From: Bombus terrestris
Taxonomy: Eukaryota > Arthropoda > Insecta > Hymenoptera > Apidae
Length of the DNA: 64,000 nt
Assembly: GCF_910591885.1 (NCBI RefSeq)
Contig: NC_063277.1
Coordinates: forward strand, 930,001 to 994,000
Direction of reading: 5' to 3'
Shown piece by piece: positions 52,801 to 64,000 of the stretch (its first letter is position 1; each line of letters begins with the position of its first letter). The position numbers and the translations under genes were made by a program. The notes beneath the pieces were generated by a model. That model saw only the letters and a program-made list of their open reading frames with translations. It had not been told where the DNA came from and did no database searches.

Positions 52801-53295
52801 TAGGATTGGGCAAGTTTGAAAAATTCATTTTCATAAAAGGTCGTTTCAAATAAATTGTCACTCTTCCATAAAGAACGAAATGACAGAAAAGTGATTTCGT
52901 GACTGTGTTACTCTCTTTACCCCACTTTTTCCCACCCAACCAATTAATTGTTTCCTATCGCGAACATATAGATACGTCTCTTTGATGCAGTTTCGTTCTC
53001 TCTGACAAACTTGTTCCATTCAGAATTTTTCGTATCTTTTGCACCTAATTGTAACGTATAACTAGAAGATGACCCAAAAAATGATTAGGGACAGGTGTAT
53101 TTATAACGAACCATTCGAGTAGCGTTAAAACTTCCAAATTGAATTGAAATTCAAGTGTATAAGAGATTCTTTCACCTTGCTATAACGATTGAAAAATTAA
53201 TACGACACACTCGTTCCTACACATATGTGTATATTCGCTTATATTATATATATATATACTATACATGTATAGAGAAAAAAATGTATCAAACTTAC
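46832..53295. other. Non-coding stretch, likely intron just downstream of the minus-strand exon
   Basis: It includes the 212-codon open frame at 47594-48232 (listed apart), a CATA run near 49138-49150, a T14 run at 50562-50575 and a 14-base palindrome CTATACATGTATAG at 53259-53272. The block at about 50120-50300 is GC-richer with AATTAA and TTAAGCATTAAGC sites and may be a conserved regulatory element. On the minus strand it begins with the GTAAGT donor at 53290-53295, so its right part is intronic. Confidence 0.5.
47594..48232 (+). CDS. Unrecognised open frame, 212 codons (doubtful)
   Basis: This is the longest ATG-to-stop frame in the window. The ATG has a weak context (C at -3). The predicted product is basic, with many Ser, Thr, Ala and Arg, and has no domain, signal peptide or membrane segment I can recognise. 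An internal Met at about residue 44 begins MNQQHFRGPAAKPRSH. Overlapping frames of 78 and 108 codons on the plus strand and 108 on the minus strand show that the block is simply poor in stops because it is GC-richer. A frame this long is mildly unusual for chance but not decisive. It may be a taxon-restricted gene, part of a non-coding transcript, or an accident. Confidence 0.12.
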   Translation: MSIFLILSNESSGRVPPRNRNKLSKVFAHSVSFSLNLTTKSSIMNQQHFRGPAAKPRSHFSSVGRAVSIVAGKAARACYTTVSSQHSPSAALTYTHVQDTRARYKAGCQLKKKKDHSSVLDVIVVASISSNTKETGKHVGEKRANEQEGSSLAHAARDDDTIWSFAPEACDNITTTWYVLGVEDTAQRLYTSLATITKRGSTPTRTAVHIRK

Positions 53296-53507
53296 GTGTT
53301 TTCCTTTTGCTCGCCGTTGCTCGACTGCGACGACGGCGACGGCTGCTGCGCCTGTTGCTTCGAGTACGGATGATGGTGGTGATGCACGACGTTGTTGTTG
53401 TTGTTGTTGTTGTTGTTGTGCATGTGCACTTTGTTTGCGTTGCTGTCGGTTGGCGAGCCCGGCGAGATCTTACCCGCCAGAGCATTCAGAGATTGAAGCA
53501 TTTTCAT
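53296..53507 (-). CDS. First coding exon of an unidentified gene (poly-Asn/poly-His N-terminus)
   Basis: On the minus strand an ATG at 53505-53507 opens a frame of 70 codons plus two bases. It ends exactly at AAAACAC|GTAAGT, a consensus insect donor (GT at 53295-53294). The product begins MKMLQSLNALAGKISPGSPT, then has Asn x9 (residues 31-39) and His x5 (42-46). A Gln/Ser/Pro-rich segment ends NGEQKEN. Homopolymers of Asn, His and Gln are typical of insect transcription and RNA-binding factors; that role is inference and I do not recognise the gene. A TGA in the same frame lies just above 53609, and no other ATG lies between it and 53507, so the start is well bounded. The second ATG (53499-53501) has A at -3 and may be the one used. 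The exon is open at its 3' end (phase 2), and its continuation is not seen in the window. Confidence 0.75.
53391..53419 (-). repeat. (AAC)n microsatellite inside the coding exon
   Basis: GTT repeats on plus read as nine AAC Asn codons on minus. All are the same codon, so replication slippage can change the length in frame. A run of five His codons follows after two Val codons. Confidence 0.9.
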
Positions 53508-53680
53508 AGGAATCCTCCTTGCGACCGGTTCTCGGTGCCTCCCTCCCTCAGCCTCGTTTATCCTTGAGGAAGACAGGATTACTCGACGTTTCCGGTTTGA
53601 AGGTATCAACCCTCAAACACTAACTACTACACACGTGCGAATCAACCAACGGATTATGGATATACAAACTGAACTTTCAT
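53508..53680 (-). promoter_or_regulatory. 5' UTR and possible core promoter or acceptor of the minus-strand gene
   Basis: Upstream of the ATG the minus strand carries a TTCAGTTTG initiator-like site (TCAGTT at 53667-53672), close to the arthropod TCAGT start consensus. It also has a pyrimidine-rich CCTGTCTTCCTCAAG that could be a splice acceptor about 55 bases above the ATG. The first would make this a true first exon; the second would place the promoter further right. A second TCAGT lies near 53833-53837 on the same strand. No TATA box is obvious. The sequence cannot separate these options. Confidence 0.25.
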
Positions 53681-56600
53681 CAAGAAAACACACTTTTCCT
53701 ACTCCCCTTTTTCTTTATTCGAACAATTCCACCGAATCATCAATTGTACGGTCACGAATTATTTCCTTTTTTTCTCTTTCTTTTTTTGAATATTAGACAC
53801 AGAAAGCATACACTGTTCACGAGATACGGTTGCACTGATACAGACACCAATCTGTCTCTAGGGAAATCTGTTCAATGTTACTACTGCAGACTTTTGGCGT
53901 AACTTTGGCGACGTTTAACGTTCGATACGAAGCTGTCGAATATTCCCAGCTATCGACCACGCGGACCCTCGATTGGCTATACAAACAGAAATAAAAACAG
54001 AAAGTAGTTATATTATTCGAACGTTTTGCTTCGAAATGAGTGATCGACGCATCGTAATCGCGCCACGTATATGTATTTTCAAAAGCAATGCTTCGTTTAC
54101 ACAGGATGAATCCGAAACTCTCACAGGTTTATCTTTTCGAAGAAGAAATAAGTAAAATTTAACGATGACATAATGATACAATTAAACGTTTATACAGATT
54201 TCTACGTTTACTCTACGGTTTCAAAATCACTTATGCCGTGAACAGAATCATAGAGAATATTGTTAAGTCAGTACAAAAGTTTTATTCGTTTTGTCTTTCG
54301 TCGCCGTTGAATTGGTGACCCAGATCTACGTTTGTTCAAATAATTGGAAAATTTCGATTGCGAAGCACCCAAATGATAGACAAGTCTCTGAGAAACTAAA
54401 TAAACTTTCACAATAATACACATATTCATATTGATTGTGTGAAAATCGAACCATAAAGATAACTTTTGTTAATAAAGAACGTGTTATCGTTTTATCTAGA
54501 CATTAGCTACGTTAAATGAGCAAATACCGAGGTCTTCGTAGGTCTTAAAACGAAATTTGAAATGTTACGAATATTTGTAAGATCCAGCTTCAATTTATCC
54601 GACATGTACCTACGTATCGAAAAAGTCAGGTTACTTTGAAACCTAGTAGTTCTTCGACAGCAAGTAGGGCTACTGCACTGGCCTAACACTTTCATCGTTG
54701 TAGACTAAATCATTTCACCTACAATTATTTCCACGCATATATTTTCGTTGCTAGGGATTTACAGACGCGAATACCTCATTTTATTCCTAAGTAACTCGCA
54801 GCGAAGTGGTCATAAAGAAGGCCCATGGTTCTTCCAAAGGAGGAAACCCTTTACGAAGATAACGTAACAGTCTGAAACCAGCCACGAATCTAGGAAGAAC
54901 ACGGAGAAGACGAATAAAATTGGAGTAACGCAGATAGTTGGAACGCGTACGTGGGACACCTTTTGCGCGAAACGACCTTGCAACGAGTCAATTAAAAGTT
55001 TAAGTTTAATTAGAAACTCGGCTCGTATACAGGCCGCGCCACCGCGAACCACCATAGAGTCACGGCTCGATCTCCCTTAACGTGCTCCTCGTTCGCTATT
55101 TTCTACATCTTTCCAAGATCGCGACTTTCGCTTCGCTGCTCCTGTGAGTTGCCACTGTCTTGGTTTCCAGCTCTGTTGCTTTCAGATACAGCTTTGTCCA
55201 ATAGCACGGAATGTCTTCGAATGTAAAAACTTTCGACTAATTTGAAATGTGATAGGAAATATGATTTTCCAAGTAAAGAAATTAGACTAGATTTTCCGAT
55301 TCTATGCTGTCAAAGCGATAATTTTCAGTCGCAATTAACTTATAATTCAAAAGGACCAACAGCTTCCATTGAATCTTCCTCAAAATGAAATTTTCCATTT
55401 AAAAAACTCTGAGCTATCGCTCATACTTTGAAAGACACTCTATATACGGGCTGCACTTTTATCTTGGTTTGGAAGCTCGGGCCAAGTCACCGTAAGACGG
55501 ACGTATTTACCGGAAGCAAAAGCGTTAAAAAATGGGACAGAGATGAGAAACTGCGATGTTCCCTGTTCGCTCGACGATCTGCAGCTTCTTCGGGGATTTT
55601 CGGGCGGCTCGAGTGTCCCTTTGTTTCGAGCGTAGGTATCGTGCTCGAAGCTTCGCGTTCGAAGACGCTTGCGAAGTACCTAGGAAAGCTTCCGCCCGTT
55701 ATTTACCGACAACACGATGAAACCGAACGAAACGACGCCCAAGCGTAATGAGCGTACTGGGAAGGAACGAAAAGCATCTGAACGAACGTCCAAGTCCGAT
55801 TTCGCTTCAGTTACGGTAAATTGTGTTTCAAGAAACGCTTAAAACGCTTCGACCAGTTGTTTGTTATCCGCTTTTATATATGGGTAAACGTAAGTGAGTC
55901 GAGGACATTGAACATCGTAATCTGGAGGAACGCCGGTAGTACAGCGTAGCAAGACGAATCGAGAAGAAGCGACGAAAAAGAAATATAGTCCCAGGAAACG
56001 TGTTAAATTTTGAAGAGACTGATGCTTCTAGTAAAGAAAGTGATTATAAATAACTCTATTAATATAATATCGTCATAAAAGAGGATGGAAATGAAATCAT
56101 GAAATACTATTTAAATTTTAACTACGTTCGATCAAATAAGATCTTCACCGAATTGAAGTTCTGGTATCCGAAAGTCACGTGTATTAACGCAATATCGTGT
56201 CGAGAGGAATTTTTCGAAAGCTGATCCAATCACAGTAAAAATACACGGTCCAAAATTTCCAAATATCTCCACATTTCTATACAATTTGAAAAAAATCTAA
56301 TAACCACGAATTCCCCATATTTTCTACCTTTCCGTTATATAGAAAACTTTAATTTAAAAAATTGTACAAACATTCAAGGTATCTCTATAGAAGACAGTAT
56401 AGATAGCGATTCCTACAAAACACGCGAACGGAAATCAACTGAATGTGCAACATTAAAACGTTTATTCTAGAATTTCTGGATACTCATAGTAGACAAAGAT
56501 AAAAGAACAGAAACAATTCCAGGTAAGATGTTCATCGTGTTCATGAACACGAAGAAAGTCCGACTGAAGATTGGGGAGTGAAGATAGAGGCACAATTACC

Positions 56601-57549
56601 GGAACTGCCACCACTGTCAAGTGTCAAAGGGGTCACGAATAATTTAGTAGGCGAGCTGGGAGCTGCGAAATCCTGGTAGGAGAAGAAGCAGAGGCAGAGA
56701 AAGAGAGTGGCGAGGAGAAGAGTAGAGCGGAGCGAAGCAGAGCAGAGCAGAGCAGAGCAGATGGAGCGGAGCGGAGAAACGGCGGCGTGAAGGGGGCGAG
56801 AGGGGAATAGTAACGCCCGCGGACTGAGAAAAGCGCACGGTAAAGAGAGCCTTGCTCTCTCGGGTTACCCTCCAACGCTTTTGTCCTTCGCGCCGCTCGC
56901 TTTCTTCCTTTCGCCTTTTTCTCCTTCACCCTTTCTTTCTTTCTTACCACGTCGATCTCTCGTTGCATAGGCTCGACCGTTTTACAACGACGAACTCTTT
57001 CTAGCTACTCTATTCCCATCTCGACATCCCTTTACCACTGACCACTTCGCGCGTTAAAACGTCAAATTAAAATCTCGAGACGTTTTGAGGACAAAACGAT
57101 TAGAGAACAAGTCGGGAGAAAGAACCGTTTCCGCGCGGCACTGATTCTACTTTGTCCGTAAACAAGATTGCTTGTTTGCTGCGGACGTAACTTGTGGATA
57201 ATAATCCAAAGGTGCAATGTAACGCGTAAAAACAATGACGAAGCTTCGTATGTCGCTAATTTTTTAATTAATTTTCTAATTTTTTGTATTCCTTGTAGAT
57301 ATCGAATCATTCCCTTTATACGTCATGTCCCGAAAATGTGTATCACCGATTTGCTAGAAGGATAACAGAATAAAAATTGCTAGGAAACCTAATCGAAACA
57401 AAAAATTGAGGATGTAAAATTTATCCTAGTAAACTCGAGATACGTGACTCTTCTAACAAACCGACGATATATCTCCGAACATCGAGCATCCTATCGTGTG
57501 ATTTTCCCATACACAGATCCCAACCTGATTCCTCTTGGTCTATTTCAAG
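53681..57549. other. Non-coding upstream flank
   Basis: Apart from the AGCAG minisatellite at 56726-56777 and a GC-richer, pyrimidine-rich block around it (56590-56960), nothing specific is seen. Open frames in the GC-richer block are low complexity and overlap in several frames. The block might serve as an upstream promoter, but there is no direct evidence. Confidence 0.45.
56726..56777 (+). repeat. GAGCR / AGCAG pentamer minisatellite
   Basis: Variants GAGCG and GAGCA repeat about ten times, with a pure AGCAG core at 56738-56760. It gives Ser-Ala-Leu-Leu text on the minus strand, which is not a protein signal. Confidence 0.88.
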
Positions 57550-57666
57550 GTTGTCGTCGTTCTCAAGCACCCTCCGCCACCTGGTCGAGGTCCTCTGGCG
57601 TTTCCGTGGCTTCGTCTAATTCAACTGGAGGTCGGTCAACCGGATACGATAGCAGCGATGATACTC
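57550..57666 (+). CDS. Candidate internal exon, plus strand (speculative)
   Basis: A pyrimidine-rich acceptor (CCTCTTGGTCTATTTCAAG) ends at 57549 and a GTACGT donor begins at 57667. They enclose 117 bases, an exact multiple of three. One frame is open and reads like a Ser/Gly/Thr-rich linker, with SSGVSVASSNSTGG followed by TGYDSSDDT. A second plus frame and a minus frame are also open, because the block is GC-rich. No homologue is recognised and no flanking exons were found on the plus strand. If real, it would belong to a gene on the opposite strand from the 53296-53507 exon. Chance is the more likely explanation. Confidence 0.15.
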
Positions 57667-60600
57667 GTACGTAGAAGAGACGCGAACTCACGATATCGGC
57701 GTGAATTAAAGCGAACGGCGCTCTTGTCGACTCCACCTGAGCACTACGACTGACGACAAGAGCCGAGCAGCCGGCCATCGTATCTTCGGATAAGCCTTAT
57801 CGGTGCCCAAAGACCCCACCCTTCGCCCATGGGCCGCATCCCTCACAAGCACACGGCCGCGTTTTCACGTTCGAGCGTTTCTAACGTTTCGAGCTGGCTC
57901 ACGGTACGCTTGCCCGCGTGTAAACTCGCTTAAGCGCCCCTACGAGCATTTACGCTCGACTTTCTTTCGTACTTTCACCGCGACACAGCTGCTGCCGCGA
58001 CTTTGCCACGCTTTAGTATCTCGCGGCTTTTCCTCTTTCCGTCTTCCACTTTGTTCCTCTTCTTTGGCTTTTCTCCTTTCCTCTTTCTTTCTTTCGCTTC
58101 TCCCTTCCCGATGTTCACAAGTTACATAGGTTCATGTACGTTCGCCGATATACCGTGATATTAGTTACGGCGTTAAGCGAACTAATCGATCCACTAGATT
58201 ATTCTTACGTGTCCTTCGATCGAGTCATGATGATTTTCTTGACGAGTAGAAAGCGTATCATGGAGGTGGAAAGCTGCGTCGACCCTACGACGACGGAATG
58301 CCAAGTGTCATCTGCAACGAACGAGTGTTCTTAGTTTTCTGGGACGTCTTGAGGTATGGAGGGTTGGTCGTTCGTGTTCCATGCTAGCTTCTATGGTTGC
58401 AACGAGAATTGGAGGGCAATCGATGCTCGGTACAAGCAGAAAACGGTGGTTTCCGGACGATGGTTCTGAGTGGGATTCAATTCGATTCGATTGGAAGGAA
58501 GCTATTGTAATTTGAAGGTTTGCGCATGATTTTAGTGCTTGAAATTATATATAAACGTTTGACAATGTTTAGAAAAGGACAACTATTTTAGAGACACGTT
58601 TTCGACTCGACGTTAAATAAAATCAAGAAAAAAGCGTTTCGAAAATATCGCTGCGACATCGTAGGAATCCTGTAACAGGGACAGGGAATTCAGCTCAAAA
58701 CCGGATGCGCATGGAAGGTGAGGCGTGTTTGCGAGTAAACACTTTTTCACTAGCAACACCAGACGACAAGGCAGAGCCACGGAATGGCTCTCCGAGATTA
58801 GATAACAGTTGGAACGTTTTGTACAGTCGACTTACTCAAGCGAGCAACATCCTCGAGACGCGACTAGGTCCACGGTTTCAGTAGATGAAACGGTATAAAA
58901 GATGTTCGACGTTTATGGCGTAAGCAAATGCTCATCGACGCGCACAATGGACATAAAGAAGCCGAGAGGTATTTAAAATTTAAATAAACGCGTTGACACA
59001 TTCACGTCCACGTAAATTGCGATTTTGTTGTTTACGAGTGAGAACAGAATAATTTGACGAGTTCGTTTTTGTTTCATTAAAAAAATCATGCTTTGCTTCG
59101 ACAGAAAAATAAAGATGTATCTTAGTCTTTTAACAAAAACTGTCCTGTGTGATAGTTCCGTGGGCGGTTATATTACATCAAAGCGGAAGAAATGAAAAAA
59201 TTTGTACTTGGCGGAAAAAGTATTTTTCGATCCACTGCGTATCAAAGTATTCGGCGAAACACGCGAGAAATAAGCATCAAATATAAAGCCTAACTCGATA
59301 ATGGAAAAGAGTAGGTTTAGTTTCTCGTAGAAATAACAATGCAAACGGTGAGCTGGTATCGTTATTGCATAGCTAAGCACCAGCAGTTGTTTGCCGGCGC
59401 GGAACAGCCGTTTGCAACTCAACAAAGAGGTATTGTTCAGTCAAGGGATTCATCTAGCTCGACTGCTACCTTCTATTTACACGGCCTAACTCAACATTAT
59501 GTCACGAACTTCACGCAGTTCCTCACGACGTCGAATTTCCTCCTTCAAAATTGACTTACAGTTTTGACACGCGTTACCTACTTATAGTATATCGAATTAG
59601 TGCGCAAAGGCTATATCGATTTTCAGCTTCGTGTTGACGTAAGACGTAAACGATTTCAAATGTTTCATACTCCGCTGCTTACGATTTTAGTTTGCTACCT
59701 TTCTCGATCTTCACGAAATTAATCAAACACGACCGTATATTCAAGTTTTTATTTTAACATTCGATTTAAGTACACGCTAAATTTGTTTCGGATCAACGAC
59801 TGCTTGGATATAATATGGATCTACCTACATAAATTTGAACTTTCGGGATTAAAATCGATCGAGCCTCTGAACCTTCTAATTAATTATTCATTACGAAACA
59901 AATTTAACTTTGCGGTTAAAGTTAAGTTGAAGTAACAAAGAGCAGAGCGATGAATAATACTTTAGGAAAATAACTGGTAGAACGAATCACAAACTCAATG
60001 ATTTACGAGCAGAAGATGGCTGCTTATCCAACGAACATATATTTCCATGACGATACAACAATTAATCATTAGCGTGCGTAAAACGAGATAGCAATAGTGA
60101 CGTAAGTTTTTCAAGCTTGCTTTAACAACCTATGTTTAAGAAACGTTTAAACTCGGATCAATAAGCGGCAAGCATCTTCGAGACAGAGTTTTGTCTAGCT
60201 CCCCAGCCATACGCTTGGACGAGAAGCGAAGTCGCAAGAGAATTCCGAACTGGCGAACTTTGCCAAATGTATGGAGGATCGGTGAAAGCATTTTTGATCG
60301 AACCTCCAGGTTGCGATGTATTTTTAACCTTTTGTGGCAATATTTCGCAGTTGTATTTTAAATTTATAACGTATACTGCTGGCAAAAGTTAGGGATCAAT
60401 CGACGTTTAAGCAAAGCTAGGCGAATGTTTCTCTTTACGTTCTGCGATAAATATATCTATCGATTGCCATATACTTGTATATTTGATAATATGAAGTTTA
60501 AAAAAGTGTAATAATAGATAGAAAAGAACGAATGATTGTAGAAATGCAAATAAACAATGTTATTTGGACGCTTTCACGCTTTTACTTCTTACCATTGTTG

Positions 60601-61739
60601 AATAATGAAATTCAAGCATGAGGTTTTCCAGATAAATGAATATACGGGCTGCAGTTGAAATGCTGTCATAAAATTTCTAGGTGTATTCTGGAGCTTAACA
60701 TTAGCATAAAAGACTAGGTAAACAGAAATCCGCGCACCCCTTGTTCCCAGGATACGTGCACGTTTTAGTCTTACAAGAAGAGGATTCAGCAGCGGAGCTG
60801 CTATTTTAACCAGATTCTTTCCCTGGTGAATTTGGAGCAAAAACGTGTGCAACCTACATTCCAATGTTTGTATAAATACGCGTTATCAACAGAGAAATTT
60901 GTCATTAATCTAATTTATTCAAATTAATTTATATATCATTAATTTGTTAATACCTATTAGCTGTGGTTTATCGTTAAGTAAATTAGAAACACCTAGGATA
61001 GGTGAAATTGAAAATGTTAATTCAGATACTGAATTATGAATTTCCGAATTAATCATTCAATTATGAAATATTTCTGCAAAAATGTTGAAGAACTAACCTA
61101 GAAATAATATCGGCCTAAAAAAAGTTTCGCCGTCGTGGTTAAAATTTCAAAGAAAATGATATTAAAAAATTCTGAGATCTTGAAAAAATACCGCCGAAAA
61201 AATACAAGGAAGAACTCTATATTTACGTACACGAACGACTTTGTATGCATCATATCGGATGCTCGCAGTGTTGCACGCAAATGAAAAGTCACAAGAACGT
61301 CATTAGCATTGCAAATGGTCAAGGGCGCTACGGCAGCGTTACATTTCTTACACAGGCGCAATTGGAACGCGTATTAAATGTGGAACACTCGATTTCTAGA
61401 TTATCAGAATATGAAATCGCATCTTAAAATTTGAGAAACTCGTAATGTCATCTGTGAAAGGAAATTACGGAAAATCGACGATGAAATAAAATCTGTCTAC
61501 GTCGACGTTCGCTTTAATGTTTCGATACCACAGTACGAATTGGACAACAAACGGGGAAAATGGACGATCGTAGCGTGTATTTAAGTAAATAATGATACTG
61601 GCGACGTTCGAGTATCATTGGAAAGGTACAAAACGCGATCAGTCTGATGAGTGTAGCCGCGAAAGGTTTGTCGATACAATACTAATTACGAGATGAGCTA
61701 TAATCGAAACGCCACACAACCATCTAGCCAGCGCAGCGT
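57667..61739. other. Non-coding flank
   Basis: The first part (57700-58100) is GC-richer and pyrimidine-rich toward its end. The rest is ordinary AT-rich DNA. Minus frames at 60158-60385 and 60589-60864 were read and show no family features. No RNA gene or mobile element recognised. Confidence 0.45.
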
Positions 61740-62870
61740 GGTTGAAAGGCCCCCTTTAACGTGGCTGCAGGTGCGCCGCGTCATTCATCGGCTCGATATA
61801 CGCAGCCGTTATTAGCAAAATTGCGTGAGCTAATTGGCTAATTAGTGATTAGGAACGTTAGCGCTGCCAACTCGTTCTGATGTGTTGATGAATTACTGTT
61901 TTCGGTCTGCTACAGGTGTACAATTATACCAGCCCAAGCCAAACTCTCTTTTCTCCTTTATCAGTGACCATCGTAAACGGCAAGATACGTTTTCATTGAT
62001 GCGAGTCATTCGATGCCTATTAGCGAAATTTTAGTTACTGTGGTTGGTTAATGATGCGATCGGAAAGGTACCTACAGGTACAAGTGCGACCTATTATTTA
62101 TTCTATAACATAAAGATATTGATAATTTAGAGGCTATAGTACACTCGATGTCATATCACACGCGTTACCCTTTTAAACATCTTCGGAACAATAACTACTC
62201 CAAATATCATTAAAACAAGCAAGCAAACCGACAACGTATTTAGCAAAGAGCACGAAATATATATTTCACGAACTATATATTTCAAGCAAAAAATAAAAAC
62301 AACGAAGGAAAGAAGGCAAACGAATATTGCAAAATAATTCGAATAATTCTCGTCTCATTAGCGGCAGGATTCGTAAGTGATTACAAATCCAAATAAACGT
62401 GGCGTACGCGATCATGGAAACGCACGTTCCATTGCGGGGCTTTGCTAATGTATTACTACATTATTCGGTTGATACCAGGCTGATCATTGGAACGACCATC
62501 GCCAGAGGGTATAAAGCTTGAACACATTCCATGATATCGTGGCGGAAAATGCTGGAAAAACGAGTGGGCTGTGTTGGCTGCTGGCTAATTCCGTGACAAT
62601 TCGATATATTTTTACCGGATAAACGCCGGTGCTTACATCGAAAAACGATTGGTAACGAACGACGAGTCCGCTATCCAGCCAACACTAATTAATTACTGAT
62701 TAACGTTGAAAACCGGGCCCGTACTGCCTGGGATATTGATGGATTGCTATTTCCGGGCTATTTCGCCCGTGCATTATATCCGCATCGCGTTTCCAACGGG
62801 CAATGCTGCTCGATTAGCATCTGCCGAAAATGTGAAAACCGCTTCGGCCTAAATTACATCTGTGCGTTAG
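61740..62870. promoter_or_regulatory. Candidate conserved non-coding block with homeodomain sites
   Basis: The text GCTAATTGGCTAATTAGTGATTAG at about 61829-61851 packs TAATT, TAATTAG and GATTA cores into 23 bases. Around it are GC-richer, non-repetitive, non-coding segments at 61740-61860 and 62400-62870. The second includes AATTAATTACTGATTAACG near 62685-62704. Dense TAAT cores in such a block upstream of a putative regulatory gene suggest an enhancer. This is inference from motif density only. Confidence 0.22.
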
Positions 62871-64000
62871 TGAGCTAAGAAGTTGATTTAATATCCTCCT
62901 GTACCCTTTCTATAATTCACGTGCTTATTTTTTTAAATATATAAAAGTCTACAAAGGATCAAATCGATATCACACGCGTACCGTGAAAGTACGTGCCAAT
63001 TCGAATCTGATTTTAACAAGTACAGGATACGCGTTTCTTCACATCGCACTTTCCAACCATTGATTTCTATCTTTTTGAGTTAAAAATTTTTAACAAAAAC
63101 GTTAGAAACATAAGCAATTTTATTTGAAGTTACTCCTTTGAAAATACTTTACGATATTACAATGCAAAGTAGATCTATACCAGCGTTCCATTTTAAATCA
63201 AGGTTTATATAGATGACATACGTTCTCGGTATTTTTATGACAGACTAATTATAGTTGGGCTTTCATGCAATAACAAGAAGTAATAGCTGGAACTGTGGAC
63301 CGAATGCATTGAAAATTCAGTGACAAAGGAGACGCCAAAGCTCTCGCATAGTAAAAGTCTAAAATAACAATGAGGCCAGGGAAAACGTTTACGAGAACAA
63401 TAAATCTTCTTCCTTCGTTACGACTGCTACGTCACGCAGTATTCGAACTTGCGCTATTTTTATTAACAATACCATGATTGGACGCTTTTTTATCCGATCA
63501 AATGTATATCGCGATGGCATTATGTAAAAGAGCCAATATTATAAAAATCATAATTACGTGGAAAAGTAGATACTTCGATATCGTGGAAACTACGTAGAAG
63601 AAAAGATCGAAACGAAAAGATATCGAGCCAATGCTAAGGATTCAAGCGAAACCTGTCGTCACGTAATACCTAGAATCCTTGAATAAATATAATTAATTTA
63701 ATCGTTATTTGCAACGTACACTCGATTAATGTTAAACGTGGTCAATATTCTGCTATGCTAACACAAGTTTCATGCTTACATGCTTGCGATATAAGTTTGA
63801 TGTAGGTAAACGAAAATGGAAAAGATAAAAACAACTTATTGCATTCGATAAAAATATCGAAAATCAGTTACGCGTAATACAAAATACAAACAAGGCGGTA
63901 GGACCGGAGATACGGAAAACCGTACCTAATAAAGGAAAAAGTCAATGAGAAAATTTGTGCAATGATTTATTCAAATTCATCGACGAATGTTTATTAGACG
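62871..64000. other. Non-coding right end
   Basis: AT-rich sequence with only short frames and no repeats of note. Nothing recognised. Confidence 0.5.

Noticed and set aside
53507..53609. N-terminal extension of the minus-strand exon to 53609
   Set aside because: The codon at 53609 is TTG, not ATG, and an in-frame TGA lies just above it; the first ATG is at 53507.
54255..54330. Text resembling the T-rich end of a mariner element
   Set aside because: No inverted partner or transposase remnant could be found; similarity too loose.
60158..60864. Minus-strand open frames of 75 and 91 codons
   Set aside because: No recognisable family, no splice context, and starts not supported.

Overview
This window looks like non-coding DNA from an arthropod nuclear genome. 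An insect is most likely, and a hymenopteran such as a bee is my best guess. The reasons are AT-rich sequence dotted with short GC-richer blocks, no depletion of CG dinucleotides, many (CT)n/(GA)n and trinucleotide microsatellites, no dense run of long open frames, a degraded piggyBac-family transposon, and one convincing spliced coding exon. Species cannot be named from sequence alone. I found no tRNA, rRNA, CRISPR array or bacterial-type operon.

Layout. Positions 1-8434 are non-coding, with simple repeats. A complete but dead piggyBac-family element lies at 8435-9988. It is bounded by TTAA target duplications and near-identical 16-bp terminal inverted repeats, and its minus-strand transposase pseudogene carries stops, frameshifts and deletions. 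Directly to its right, 9989-10465 has the TATA / AATAAA arrangement of a retroelement LTR. Positions 10466-38399 are a long non-coding stretch with microsatellites, a GATAAG cluster and a few stem-loops. About 38400-39100 looks like an LTR and leader relic whose primer-binding site matches the 3' end of tRNA-Leu. Positions 46435-46831 look like a Tc1-like MITE.

The only gene I can defend is a minus-strand coding exon at 53296-53507. It starts from nested ATGs, encodes 70 codons with Asn and His homopolymers, and ends at a consensus GTAAGT donor. No later exon of this gene was recognised between 53295 and position 1, so most of the window is probably one very long intron of it, typical of insect regulatory genes. 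The gene itself is not recognised. The flank at 53508-64000 would hold its 5' UTR, promoter and possible enhancers. It also has a weak plus-strand exon candidate at 57550-57666 and homeodomain-site-rich blocks at 61740-62870.

I found no new multi-gene system. The items most worth checking are the unidentified poly-Asn/poly-His gene start, the retroelement relics, the Tc1-like MITE, the possible nesting of piggyBac in an LTR, and the 212-codon open frame at 47594-48232.
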